From: Spirochaetota bacterium
Lineage (GTDB): Bacteria; Spirochaetota; UBA4802; UB4802
NCBI GenBank assembly: GCA_029907515.1
Contig: JARYLT010000007.1
Span: 1-60,089 of the forward strand
DNA length: 60,089 bases
Direction: 5' to 3'
Shown here: positions 1 to 7,822 of the stretch, in pieces
How positions within the stretch are numbered: the stretch's first letter is position 1
Layout: each line of letters starts with the position of its first letter
Position numbers and translations under genes: made by a program
The notes under the pieces: generated by a model
Database searches by the model: none
Seen by the model: the letters and a program-made list of their open reading frames with translations, nothing else
Told to the model about the DNA's origin: nothing

Positions 1-447
1 CAGCTTGACATCACCTGGGTAAATCACAGCTTTACTCATTTTTATTCGCGGAAGCTGCCAGTGCGAAAAAACTTTATGCTGAAAGAAGATACCAGTGTGG
101 CACGCGAAGTATTTCAGAACGAGATATGCATGCTGGAACATGATATTATTCCTTCAATTTTTTTCAGATTTCCGGGTCTTATTTCCAATCAAAAAATCTA
201 TGAAAAGGTAATGGGGTATGGACTCATCCCTTTAGGTGCAGATGCATGGCTTGCAAAAGGCAAAAAGCCTGTGACTGGCAGTATTATTCTGGTACATCCC
301 AATGGCAATGAAAAGAAAGGCACCTACATTTTGATCCAACTTGCCCGTAGAGGAGCAATTAATATAACAAATATTGTATCATTGACAGCAACATGTACAA
401 ATAGATCACAAACTGCTTCAATACATAAAAAACAGGTTAAGCTATAA
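1..447 (+). CDS. Polysaccharide-deacetylase-like protein, C-terminal part (5' end outside window)
   Basis: The reading frame is open from the first base, so the GTG at 61 is not necessarily the start and the gene is 5'-truncated by the window edge. The visible part contains FRFPGL followed about 25 residues later by LGADAWL and then GSIILVHPNGNE. The RFPG stretch followed by a late His-containing LVHPNGNE strand resembles the C-terminal catalytic motifs of NodB-type (CE4) polysaccharide deacetylases. The N-terminal metal-binding Asp and His motifs would lie upstream of the window. The last 30 residues are Thr/Lys rich without recognisable structure. No terminator is visible before the convergent TetR gene. 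The family call is by recall of motif style and is moderate. Confidence 0.5.
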   Translation, partial: QLDITWVNHSFTHFYSRKLPVRKNFMLKEDTSVAREVFQNEICMLEHDIIPSIFFRFPGLISNQKIYEKVMGYGLIPLGADAWLAKGKKPVTGSIILVHPNGNEKKGTYILIQLARRGAINITNIVSLTATCTNRSQTASIHKKQVKL

Positions 448-481
448 TCATACGAACCATTGCTACCAGAAACTTTTGTCA

Positions 482-1081
482 CTATAAATTTTTTTTGTTT
501 ATCACTGATTCAATCTTTTTCTCAAACGAATTCAGTATATCCTTAATGGGATATATGTCAGACAGCATTATATGAAACAGTGAAATGCCTTCAAGAAAAG
601 CTATGGTTGCAACTGACAGCGTTGTTGCACTTTTTTTAGTTGTTTCCTTGCCTATGATAGCAACAAGTTGCTCAATCCATTCTTGATATACATACTGTAG
701 TTTTGTTCGTACTTTTTTATGATACAGTGCTATTTCCCAAACTTCAATGAATATCTTTGCCAGTTCTTCATTCAATGTAATTTTATTCTTTGCATAATCC
801 AGCGCCAGTGACAGAGCTTCATTGAAACTCCGTGATCCAAGTTTTTGCTTTTGTGCCCAATTTTTGAAATCATCTAAATGCAATACAACAATCCAGTCTA
901 AAAAATACAGTAATATTTCTTCTTTATCTTTAAAATAGTAATGTAGCATCCCGTGGTTAAGTTTGGCTTCTTTTGCTATATCCTTTATTGTTGTTCGAGC
1001 AAATGGCTTTCGTAACAGGCAGCGATATAACGCCTGTGCTATCTCTTCTCTGCGTGTGTCTTTTAAAATGCGTCTGCCCAT
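482..1081 (-). CDS. TetR/AcrR-family transcriptional regulator
   Basis: A 199-residue protein with the typical TetR N-terminal helix-turn-helix. The segment TTIKDIAKEAKLNHGMLHYY at about residues 30-49 is the recognition-helix region, followed by FKDKEEIL. The remaining 140 residues are helical and variable, as expected for the ligand-binding and dimer domain. The gene is divergent from the aminotransferase pair at 1277. The 195-bp gap between them contains two short inverted repeats that share an AGTCAA half-site. This arrangement suggests a local repressor of the aminotransferase operon and of itself. The inducer cannot be read from sequence. The start at 1081 has only a weak ribosome-binding site. 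Confidence 0.85.
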   Translation of the reverse strand: MGRRILKDTRREEIAQALYRCLLRKPFARTTIKDIAKEAKLNHGMLHYYFKDKEEILLYFLDWIVVLHLDDFKNWAQKQKLGSRSFNEALSLALDYAKNKITLNEELAKIFIEVWEIALYHKKVRTKLQYVYQEWIEQLVAIIGKETTKKSATTLSVATIAFLEGISLFHIMLSDIYPIKDILNSFEKKIESVINKKNL

Positions 1082-1201
1082 TACACCATGATTTCCATTT
1101 TATATTTTTTATCACTACCTGATAGTGTACACACAGGCGCAAGTGACATGCGTGTACACTTTTTTTGCAATACTCCATTGTTCAAAAATAATTGCCAGCC
1201 A

Positions 1202-1254
1202 GTCAATATTAATTTATTGACAAAATAAATATTTTATGTTAGTCAACCAACTAA
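1202..1254. promoter_or_regulatory. Candidate TetR operator region between divergent genes
   Basis: Two inverted repeats lie just upstream of the aminotransferase gene: GTCAAT-8 bp-ATTGAC at 1202-1221, and TTAGT-6 bp-ACTAA at 1239-1254. Both carry an AGTCAA half-site on the plus strand. A TTGACA at 1217-1222 overlaps the first repeat and could be a -35 box, but no convincing -10 lies at the right distance. Farther upstream, AGTGTACAC (1124-1132) pairs with GTGTACACT (1152-1160). Binding by the adjacent TetR protein is inferred from position only. Confidence 0.4.
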
Positions 1255-1276
1255 TATATACTAAAAGGAGGTTCGT

Positions 1277-2689
1277 ATGGCTTTATGGAAAGATACACTC
1301 ACTGATAATGATAAAAAACTTATCTTTTCACTATTTTCACGGCACATTTCTAAAGGGCAAACCAAGACAATGCGTGCTGCACATTTAGATTTTATTGAGA
1401 CCCGGCGCAAAGGTATTGGTTTTACTGATGGACTATTTGGGCGAAAGATCATTGATTGCTTCACATCAGCTGGCTGCTTCAACGTGGGGAGAGGAAATCC
1501 TGAAATTATCAAAGCACTTAACGAAGCACTGAAAACGTATGATATTGGCACAAACCTTTTGCAATCAAACGTTAAAAAAGAGTTTATAAAAAAATTAGCG
1601 TCAGTTGCTCCGGGAGATTGCAATCAGGTTATCTTTGCTTCTGGTGGCGGTGATGCAATTGACTGTGCAATAAAGTTAGCTCGTGGTGCAACGGGAAGAA
1701 AGAAAATCATAGCAATGAAAAAAGCATACCATGGCCACACGGGGTATTCACTTTCAGCAAATGGTAAGGATTACTATCGCCACCTTTTTGAACCACTTGA
1801 ACCCAATTTTGTCTTTGTACAATTTGGCGACTTAGATGCAATACGGCAGGTTGCCGGCATTGATACTGCCGCCATCATACTTGAACCAGTTCAGGGTGAA
1901 GGTGGCATCTTTGTGGGTGATGACTATTACCTGAAAAGTTTACGAACTATATGCAACCAGTTTGGCATCATGCTCATCTTTGATGAAATCCAGACAGGCT
2001 TTGGGCGCACAGGCAGGATGTTTGCCAGCCAGCACAGTGGTGTTGTGCCCGATATCATGACCCTTGCCAAATCTATAAGTGGTGGCCTTTTCCCCAATGC
2101 TGTGGTGATGTACCGCAACATTCCGCTTCTTACACAGTATGTCAAAAGCAATCCGGAATTTCATCAATCAATAACCGGTGGAAGTGACATTGGGTGTGCC
2201 GTTGGCATTGCCGTGATCGACTATATTGTAAAAAACCGCCTGTGGGAAAATGCAGAATCAATGGGTAACATCATTATGGAAGGACTTCTTTCCATTCAGC
2301 ATGAAAATCCTGACATCATAAAAGAAATCCGGGGCAGAGGACTTATGATTGGGGTTGAATATACTCATGAATACATGGGGGCGCTTATGGCCGATTCACT
2401 GGCACGGCATGGCATCTTTGCTGTATACTCAGGCAATCAGCCACAGGTAATGCGCTTCATGGTTCCCATCACCATACATGAACAGGAAGTACAAACAATG
2501 TTAAACATCATACGCAAAGCGATAGTTACCATGAGGATGTACATGCCGCTTACCAAACCATTATCAAAAATTCCACTGCTCAAAAAACTGCTAGACGATA
2601 TCCATGTACAGATAGCTGTATTTGATATTATCCGCTACTTTGAGGATATCCTTGGCATAACAAAAAGAAACTACAGTAAGGAGGCATAA
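1277..2689 (+). CDS. Class III PLP-dependent aminotransferase
   Basis: A 470-residue fold-type I aminotransferase of class III, the family of ornithine/acetylornithine, GABA and putrescine aminotransferases. Visible landmarks are FASGGGDAIDCAIKLARG (phosphate-binding region), AYHGHT (aromatic residue that stacks on PLP), LEPVQGEGG, and FDEIQTGFGRTG, which contains the Asp that contacts the PLP ring nitrogen. TLAKSISGG holds the Schiff-base lysine, K265. A C-terminal extension of roughly 50 residues goes beyond the usual family length. A strong AAAGGAGG ribosome-binding site lies 6 bases before the ATG. The stop is followed after one base by a second aminotransferase-like gene, so the two are surely co-transcribed and possibly co-assembled. 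Substrate is unknown. Confidence 0.9.
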   Translation: MALWKDTLTDNDKKLIFSLFSRHISKGQTKTMRAAHLDFIETRRKGIGFTDGLFGRKIIDCFTSAGCFNVGRGNPEIIKALNEALKTYDIGTNLLQSNVKKEFIKKLASVAPGDCNQVIFASGGGDAIDCAIKLARGATGRKKIIAMKKAYHGHTGYSLSANGKDYYRHLFEPLEPNFVFVQFGDLDAIRQVAGIDTAAIILEPVQGEGGIFVGDDYYLKSLRTICNQFGIMLIFDEIQTGFGRTGRMFASQHSGVVPDIMTLAKSISGGLFPNAVVMYRNIPLLTQYVKSNPEFHQSITGGSDIGCAVGIAVIDYIVKNRLWENAESMGNIIMEGLLSIQHENPDIIKEIRGRGLMIGVEYTHEYMGALMADSLARHGIFAVYSGNQPQVMRFMVPITIHEQEVQTMLNIIRKAIVTMRMYMPLTKPLSKIPLLKKLLDDIHVQIAVFDIIRYFEDILGITKRNYSKEA

Positions 2690-2690
2690 C

Positions 2691-3845
2691 ATGGATTTGC
2701 AATCATTATATACAATTGTTGAAGGAAGACGAAATGGTGAATTTTTCTATGATACTAAAGGCAAGCGCTATATTGACTGCTACTGTGGTGCTGGCACGTT
2801 CAACTTAGGTCGACATGTTCAGGAACTATCGAACACATTACAACAGCAGGCAGATAAAAGCGATCAGGGTAATTTTGTTTTAATATCACAGGAAAAGGCG
2901 CTTTTAGCTTCAAAGCTTATTTCATTCATTCCAGCCAGACTCAATGGTGTATTCTTTTCAGCAGGCCGTGGTGAGGCAATGGACTTTGCCTGTAAACTGG
3001 CTCGCGGATTTACCGGCCAAACACAACTGGTAACCGTTGATGGTGGCTATTACGGTGAAACCGGTTTTTCCGTATCACTATCGGATGGGGATAAAAAGAA
3101 AAGTTTTGGGCAGATACCCGATATTGTCTCCATACCATTCGGTAATATACAGGCTCTTGAAGAAAGAATAACAGCAAAAACTGCGGCCGTTATCACCGAA
3201 ACTATACAGGTTGAAAATGCATGCCGCAGTGCCAGTGAAGGCTTTTTTAAGATTATGCGCACAGTGTGCAACAGGACAGGCGCACTTATGATACTTGATG
3301 AGACGCAAACCGGCATGGGCCGTACCGGCAAAAAATTTGCTTTTGAACATTATGGTGTAGAACCTGACATTCTTGTTATTGGTGAAGCACTGGGTGCTGG
3401 CATATTCCCCATAGCAGCCACAGCATTTACCAGGAAGGTACAGAAGTTCATGAATCAGCATCCACTTATTCATCTGTCAACGTTTGGCGGGCATGATCTT
3501 GGATGCAGGGTTGCCTATGAAGCACTTGAACTATATGAAAAAACAAAGCCATGGGAAAATGCAGGGAATGTTGGGCAAAAGCTCCTGGAAGAACTTGCTG
3601 CCTTACAAAAACAATATCCTGGAAAAATTTTATCAGTACATGGTAGAGGACTTGTTATTGCTATTACAGTACACAGTGATGTGATGGCACAGAAAGCCGT
3701 TACAAAACTTGTGAAAGAAGGCATTTTTACAGCAACTGGCAAAGTAGCTCGCGATGCAGTCATCATACGACCGGCGTTAACAATTTCCGAAGAGACAGCA
3801 AAGACAATTGCACGGAGTATACGTAAAGTATTTAAAACATTATAG
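2691..3845 (+). CDS. Class III aminotransferase paralogue lacking the PLP lysine (possible pseudoenzyme)
   Basis: A 384-residue protein with the class III aminotransferase layout: SAGRGEAMDFACKLARG, LDETQTGMGRTG, then PDILVIGEALGAGIFP. At the position where its neighbour has the catalytic lysine (TLAKSISGG, K265), this protein has Glu (E232, codon GAA at 3384-3386). The YHG motif is changed to YYG. The ring-nitrogen Asp (LDE) and overall length are retained and the frame is intact, so it is not simply a decayed gene. Class III enzymes are dimers with active sites at the interface. A non-catalytic subunit pairing with the upstream protein is therefore plausible, but this is inference. Confidence 0.8.
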   Translation: MDLQSLYTIVEGRRNGEFFYDTKGKRYIDCYCGAGTFNLGRHVQELSNTLQQQADKSDQGNFVLISQEKALLASKLISFIPARLNGVFFSAGRGEAMDFACKLARGFTGQTQLVTVDGGYYGETGFSVSLSDGDKKKSFGQIPDIVSIPFGNIQALEERITAKTAAVITETIQVENACRSASEGFFKIMRTVCNRTGALMILDETQTGMGRTGKKFAFEHYGVEPDILVIGEALGAGIFPIAATAFTRKVQKFMNQHPLIHLSTFGGHDLGCRVAYEALELYEKTKPWENAGNVGQKLLEELAALQKQYPGKILSVHGRGLVIAITVHSDVMAQKAVTKLVKEGIFTATGKVARDAVIIRPALTISEETAKTIARSIRKVFKTL

Positions 3846-4165
3846 ATGAGACATATTTTTCTCATTAAAAAATACATATTGCGCCAGAGTGGTCTTTCCT
3901 GACTGGCGAGGACATGTGATTGCTACCACAGGGAACTGTTTTGATAATTTTTTAATGTTTGTTCAGCTTCACGTTTTATCATATGGTTTCTTTTGTAACA
4001 CTATGGATAGGTAATAATATATGCACATCAGTTATTATGGAATACTATATAACTTGCAAATTGTTAATACAAATTACAATTTGTAAGGTAAAATATTGAA
4101 CTATGGGATTATATAAGATCGGTATTGTAATATGTTATATTTTACAAAAAATTTTTGGGAAGTTA

Positions 4166-4194
4166 TTGACTATAAATTCCGTGTAAAGTAATAG
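4166..4194 (+). promoter_or_regulatory. Candidate sigma-70 promoter for rho
   Basis: TTGACT at 4166-4171 and TAATAG at 4189-4194 are separated by 17 bp. This is the best -35/-10 pair seen in the 800-bp region. It would give a leader of about 450 nt ahead of rho. Confidence 0.35.
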
Positions 4195-4533
4195 CAAGAA
4201 TTCATGAAGATAAACACCATTTAATTTTGCATTTTTTCTTGACGAAATTTGAGTATGATGTACTCTTGTAAAAAATAAAAAAAGATAGTATTTTTTTGTG
4301 ACATAAATGATTTTTTATAGTATATTTTATGAAAAGAACATATGTTAAACGAGTTGCCTTCCTGCTGAAAGAGTTTTTATATAACCTTTTGTAGATTATG
4401 ATATATGTATTAAATAATTACAGCAAAAATAAATCATCATGGGAAAATCCTCTTAACAATAAAGTAATAAGGTACTGTTCAATATCGTTAACATAATGTT
4501 ATTTGTTATTTTAAACTATTACCATACATTTTC

Positions 4534-4548
4534 GTGTAAATTTTACAC
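4534..4548. promoter_or_regulatory. Perfect 15-bp palindrome upstream of rho
   Basis: GTGTAAA-T-TTTACAC is a perfect palindrome about 100 bp before the rho start. A one-mismatch copy (GTATAAA-T-TTTACAC) lies at 6436-6450 upstream of the sigma factor gene. The shared motif suggests a common DNA-binding regulator, of unknown identity. Confidence 0.4.
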
Positions 4549-4649
4549 AATCCATACGGTTTAACCAGTTATTGTATAGCAGAGATAATTCTTGTTTTTA
4601 AAGAAGCTGTTCATATAAATTCCAAACTTAAATATTCTAAAGGTGTGCT

Positions 4650-6011
4650 ATGACAAAAGTATCAAATGAAACCGTTGAAAAGAACAACAATAATAACAGA
4701 AAAAACGGGAACGGAAACGGAGATTATGCAAAAAAAGGCAATGGAACCATTCAGGAAGGCCGTTTAGATTTAGCTGAACTCAAATCAAAAACCATCAGTT
4801 CCCTTATGGAAATTGCACGTTCCATGGGAATAGAGGGAGTTTCAGGACTTAAAAAACAGGATCTTATATTCGAAATATTAAAAGCTCAAACTGAGCGCAG
4901 CGGTTTAATCTTCTCAAGCGGTGTACTGGAAGTTCTTAACGATGGATACGGGTTCCTTCGCTCACCCAACTACAGTTATCTGCCCGGCCCTGATGATATC
5001 TATGTATCGCCTTCACAGATAAGGCTTTTTGGCTTACGGACAGGGGATACCGTTGCAGGGCAAATTCGGCCACCCAAGGATAATGAGCGCTTTTTTGCCC
5101 TTCTTCGTATTGAAGCGGTCAATTATGAAAACCCAGAAAAACTGCAAAACCGTGTATTATTTGATAACCTCACACCTCTGTATCCTGAAACACGCATAAA
5201 TTTGGAAACATCACCCGATGAAATAGATATGCGCATTCTTAACATAATTGCACCCATAGGGATGGGACAGCGCGCACTGATTGTTGCTCCTCCCCGTACC
5301 GGTAAAACCATAATCTTACAGAAGATAGCTAATGCTATCACCACAAATCACCCTGATATTATACTTATAGTATTGCTCATTGATGAGCGGCCCGAAGAAG
5401 TTACCGATATGGAGCGTTCGGTTAAGGGTGAGGTTATTTCATCAACATTTGATGAACCGGCTTCCCGCCATGTCCAGGTAAGCGAAATGGTACTTGAAAA
5501 AGCAAAAAGGCTTGTAGAGCATAAAAAAGATGTCGTTATTCTTCTTGATTCAATCACCCGTCTGGCACGCGCATATAATCAGGTGGTGCCAACAAGTGGC
5601 AAGATCTTATCCGGTGGTGTTGACTCAAACGCACTGCATAAACCTAAACGTTTCTTTGGTGCAGCCCGAAACATTGAAGGTGGTGGCAGCCTGACCATTA
5701 TAGCAACTGCCCTCATTGAAACGGGAAGCCGCATGGATGAAGTTATCTTTGAAGAATTCAAAGGTACAGGAAATTGTGAAATCGTACTTGACAGAAAATT
5801 AGCCGATAGAAGAATATTCCCCGCAATTGATATCAACAAATCAGGCACCCGAAAAGAAGAGCTTCTGGTTGATGCTGAAGAGCTTAATAAAATATGGATT
5901 TTACGGAAGGTCCTGTCTTCAATGAGTTCAACTGAAGCAATGGAATTTTTAATTGAAAAAATGCGTGGAACAAAGAATAATAAAGCATTTTTCAAAGCAA
6001 TGCAGGGATAA
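4650..6011 (+). CDS. rho: Transcription termination factor Rho
   Basis: A 453-residue hexameric RNA-dependent ATPase that terminates transcription. The N-terminus begins with about 35 low-complexity residues rich in Asn, Gly and Lys. The Rho N-domain follows ([20 protein letters not shown]), then the cold-shock-like RNA-binding fold ([20 protein letters not shown]). The ATPase core has a Walker A APPRTGKT and a Walker [17 protein letters not shown]. The Q-loop and R-loop region, [20 protein letters not shown], is complete. The ribosome-binding site AAAGGTG precedes the ATG. rpmE follows 39 bp downstream, a common rho neighbour, and a strong terminator closes the pair. Confidence 0.98.
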   Translation: MTKVSNETVEKNNNNNRKNGNGNGDYAKKGNGTIQEGRLDLAELKSKTISSLMEIARSMGIEGVSGLKKQDLIFEILKAQTERSGLIFSSGVLEVLNDGYGFLRSPNYSYLPGPDDIYVSPSQIRLFGLRTGDTVAGQIRPPKDNERFFALLRIEAVNYENPEKLQNRVLFDNLTPLYPETRINLETSPDEIDMRILNIIAPIGMGQRALIVAPPRTGKTIILQKIANAITTNHPDIILIVLLIDERPEEVTDMERSVKGEVISSTFDEPASRHVQVSEMVLEKAKRLVEHKKDVVILLDSITRLARAYNQVVPTSGKILSGGVDSNALHKPKRFFGAARNIEGGGSLTIIATALIETGSRMDEVIFEEFKGTGNCEIVLDRKLADRRIFPAIDINKSGTRKEELLVDAEELNKIWILRKVLSSMSSTEAMEFLIEKMRGTKNNKAFFKAMQG

Positions 6012-6050
6012 TTGTGATATATTTATTTCTATAAGGATAAGGAGATAGTT

Positions 6051-6251
6051 ATGAAAAAAGGAATACATCCTGAATATTATGATACCGTGATAAAATGCGC
6101 ATGCGGTAATGAGATCCCAACACGTTCAACAGTTAAAGATCTTCATGTTGAAATATGCTCAAACTGTCATCCGTTTTATACCAAGAAGCAGAAGATTGTG
6201 GACACAACCGGACGTGTAGAAAAATTTAAGAAGAAATACAATATCAAGTAA
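6051..6251 (+). CDS. rpmE: 50S ribosomal protein L31 (zinc-binding type)
   Basis: A 66-residue L31 of the zinc (C+) class, with the C16-x-C18 and C36-x-x-C39 ligand pairs in the same places as the E. coli protein. The MKKGIHPEY start and [13 protein letters not shown] end are typical. It has an AAGGAG ribosome-binding site. The zinc-binding form is normally replaced by a Cys-less paralogue when zinc is scarce. No such paralogue is in this window. Confidence 0.97.
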   Translation: MKKGIHPEYYDTVIKCACGNEIPTRSTVKDLHVEICSNCHPFYTKKQKIVDTTGRVEKFKKKYNIK

Positions 6252-6307
6252 TTTTTAGTAACATTTATTACTGATTATTTACGATATAGTATGAGTACGT
6301 AAACATG

Positions 6308-6338
6308 CGTCACCTTGAAAAAGGTGGCGAAGTTTTTT
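6308..6338 (+). terminator. Rho-independent terminator after rpmE
   Basis: The hairpin CGTCACCTT-gaaa-AAGGTGGCG has a 9-bp stem with one G-T pair. It is followed by AAG and seven Ts. It ends the rho-rpmE transcript. Confidence 0.85.
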
Positions 6339-6435
6339 TATAAAGTTTACCTTATTTCTCCTTAATACAATATACGAACAAGCTTTTAATGCATTATTAA
6401 CTATTTATCTAACCCATAAAAAGCAAGTTTACGTT

Positions 6436-6450
6436 GTATAAATTTTACAC
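6436..6450. promoter_or_regulatory. Near-perfect palindrome matching the one upstream of rho
   Basis: GTATAAA-T-TTTACAC differs at one base from the GTGTAAA-T-TTTACAC palindrome at 4534-4548. It sits about 330 bp upstream of the sigma factor gene in a 430-bp AT-rich gap that otherwise holds only the two promoter candidates listed below. Confidence 0.35.
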
Positions 6451-6517
6451 AGTATAGCGTGGTATTGTATATTTTTTATACATTTGTTACTTTTTTAAAA
6501 ATTTTATGGGTAAATCA

Positions 6518-6546
6518 TTGACGCCTTGAGATAGTATTTGTATATT
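6518..6546 (+). promoter_or_regulatory. Candidate sigma-70 promoter, distal, for the sigma factor gene
   Basis: TTGACG (6518-6523) and TATATT (6541-6546) are spaced by exactly 17 bp. A transcript from here would carry a leader of about 220 nt. Confidence 0.45.
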
Positions 6547-6713
6547 TGTGTAAGTATTTTAGCAGCTAATTATTTTATTTTTTACTATTTTAGCTGTAAA
6601 ATCTGATTTTTCAAATTATTTTAATAAACAATTTAAAAAAATTACTCAGAAATAGCTGTTTTTATAGTATTTATAAAGAATTATTTTAAATATTTATAAG
6701 TTTACGAAAATTT

Positions 6714-6729
6714 TGGCACACATATTGCT
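6714..6729 (+). promoter_or_regulatory. Sigma-54 (RpoN) promoter for the sigma factor gene
   Basis: TGGCAC-ACATA-TTGCT matches the -24/-12 sigma-54 consensus. The invariant GG (6715-6716) and GC (6727-6728) are 12 bases apart, the required spacing. Transcription would start near 6740, about 30 bases before the ATG, leaving room for the GAGAGGAGG ribosome-binding site. In Borrelia burgdorferi, rpoS is transcribed from a sigma-54 promoter in just this way. Confidence 0.7.
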
Positions 6730-6771
6730 TTATACTATAGGTGAAGCGAAATTCATGGAGAGGAGGCAGCC

Positions 6772-7608
6772 ATGAAAAAATACAATGACTTTGAAGATTT
6801 GTCAATCAATCAGTACTTTAACGCAATTAATCAGGTAGAACTTCTTACACCAGAAGAAGAGATTGAACTTGCAAAGAAAAAATGCAAAGGTGATGAGAAG
6901 GCTAAAGAAGCTCTGATTAATGCCAATTTGCGGCTTGTAGTAAAGATTGCAAAAAATTATACCAATTTAGAATCCTCATTGATTGACCTTATCCAGGAAG
7001 GTAATCTGGGATTGATCAGAGCAGCAGAGAAGTTTGATTACAAGATGGGCTGCCGATTCTCAACCTATGCTTCATACTGGATTAAACACTATATAACACG
7101 ATTTATTGCAAAGCGAAGCCGTACTATTCGTGTTCCAATACGAAAAGGTGATCTTTTCAAGAAGATTAAAAGGGCTCAGGATGAGCTTACCAATGAATTA
7201 GGTAAAGAGCCTTCATATAAAGATATTGCCGATATGTTAGGTATTGATGAACGTAGTGTAAGCGATATCTTAGAGGTGTTCCAGCCAACAGTATCACTGG
7301 AGTATCCACTTAATGATGAAGAGTTCAATCTTTACGAAGTGGTAAGCGATGAAAAGTTTCTGTCGCCTGATACCAGCATTTCACGCCGCGATCTCAAGAA
7401 AGAGTTAGAGATAGCAATGGAATCGCTGATGGAAAATGAACGGCTTATATTAACAAAACGGTTTGGCCTTGATGGCAATGAGCCGGTGACATTGAAAGAT
7501 GTTGGTAACGAATTTGGAATCTCTGCAGAAACTGTACGCCAGATAGAAGCCCGTGCAATGCAGAAGATAAAACAACGATTTGCATACTTAGCAGATTACA
7601 TTGAATAG
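6772..7608 (+). CDS. Alternative sigma-70 family factor (RpoS-like, group 2)
   Basis: A 278-residue sigma factor with regions 1.2, 2, 3 and 4 but no region 1.1, and far shorter than a primary SigA. Region 2 reads [18 protein letters not shown], then [14 protein letters not shown], followed by the region 3 start RTIRVPIRK. Region 4 carries [20 protein letters not shown] as its helix-turn-helix, then RAMQKIKQR. Size and domain content fit group 2 (RpoS-type) factors. The sequence does not prove orthology to RpoS. A strong ribosome-binding site (GAGAGGAGG) precedes the ATG. A sigma-54 promoter about 45 bp upstream suggests it is the lower step of an RpoN-driven cascade. A terminator directly follows, so the gene is monocistronic. 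Confidence 0.9.
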   Translation: MKKYNDFEDLSINQYFNAINQVELLTPEEEIELAKKKCKGDEKAKEALINANLRLVVKIAKNYTNLESSLIDLIQEGNLGLIRAAEKFDYKMGCRFSTYASYWIKHYITRFIAKRSRTIRVPIRKGDLFKKIKRAQDELTNELGKEPSYKDIADMLGIDERSVSDILEVFQPTVSLEYPLNDEEFNLYEVVSDEKFLSPDTSISRRDLKKELEIAMESLMENERLILTKRFGLDGNEPVTLKDVGNEFGISAETVRQIEARAMQKIKQRFAYLADYIE

Positions 7609-7625
7609 AATATATGTTACGTTGT

Positions 7626-7657
7626 TAAAAAAACCCTGCTGAATGCAGGGTTTTTTT
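7626..7657 (+). terminator. Rho-independent terminator after the sigma factor gene
   Basis: ACCCTGC-tgaat-GCAGGGT flanked by an A-run on the left and seven Ts on the right. The A and T tracts make it able to work in both directions. Confidence 0.9.
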
Positions 7658-7822
7658 ATTTATTTTTGCCACAAAAAAATAAGATTATATTATCCCATAC
7701 CCTATCCCTTTCTCCATAAGTAAGGCAAGAAAAGTAATTTTATCTAAATTTTTATTTACAATTTAACTGTTTTATTATATTAACATCCGTAGTATTATTA
7801 TCATCTTTTTCCAGGGGGCTTT

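Larger units (their letters stand above)
3846..4649. other. 800-bp AT-rich non-coding stretch upstream of rho
   Basis: No credible gene on either strand. A hairpin at 3891-3917 has 6-bp arms CGCCAG/CTGGCG but no T-run. The rest is AT-rich and holds one candidate sigma-70 promoter (4166-4194) and one 15-bp palindrome (4534-4548). The length suggests a long rho 5' leader, as is known for rho autoregulation in other bacteria. That is inference. Confidence 0.5.

Noticed and set aside
1124-1160. AGTGTACAC/GTGTACACT as a terminator
   Set aside because: A T-run follows on the plus strand, but no plus-strand gene ends there and the 19-bp loop is long. It is more likely an operator or chance.
3891-3917. 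Terminator after the aminotransferase pair
   Set aside because: The CGCCAG/CTGGCG hairpin is not followed by a T-run.
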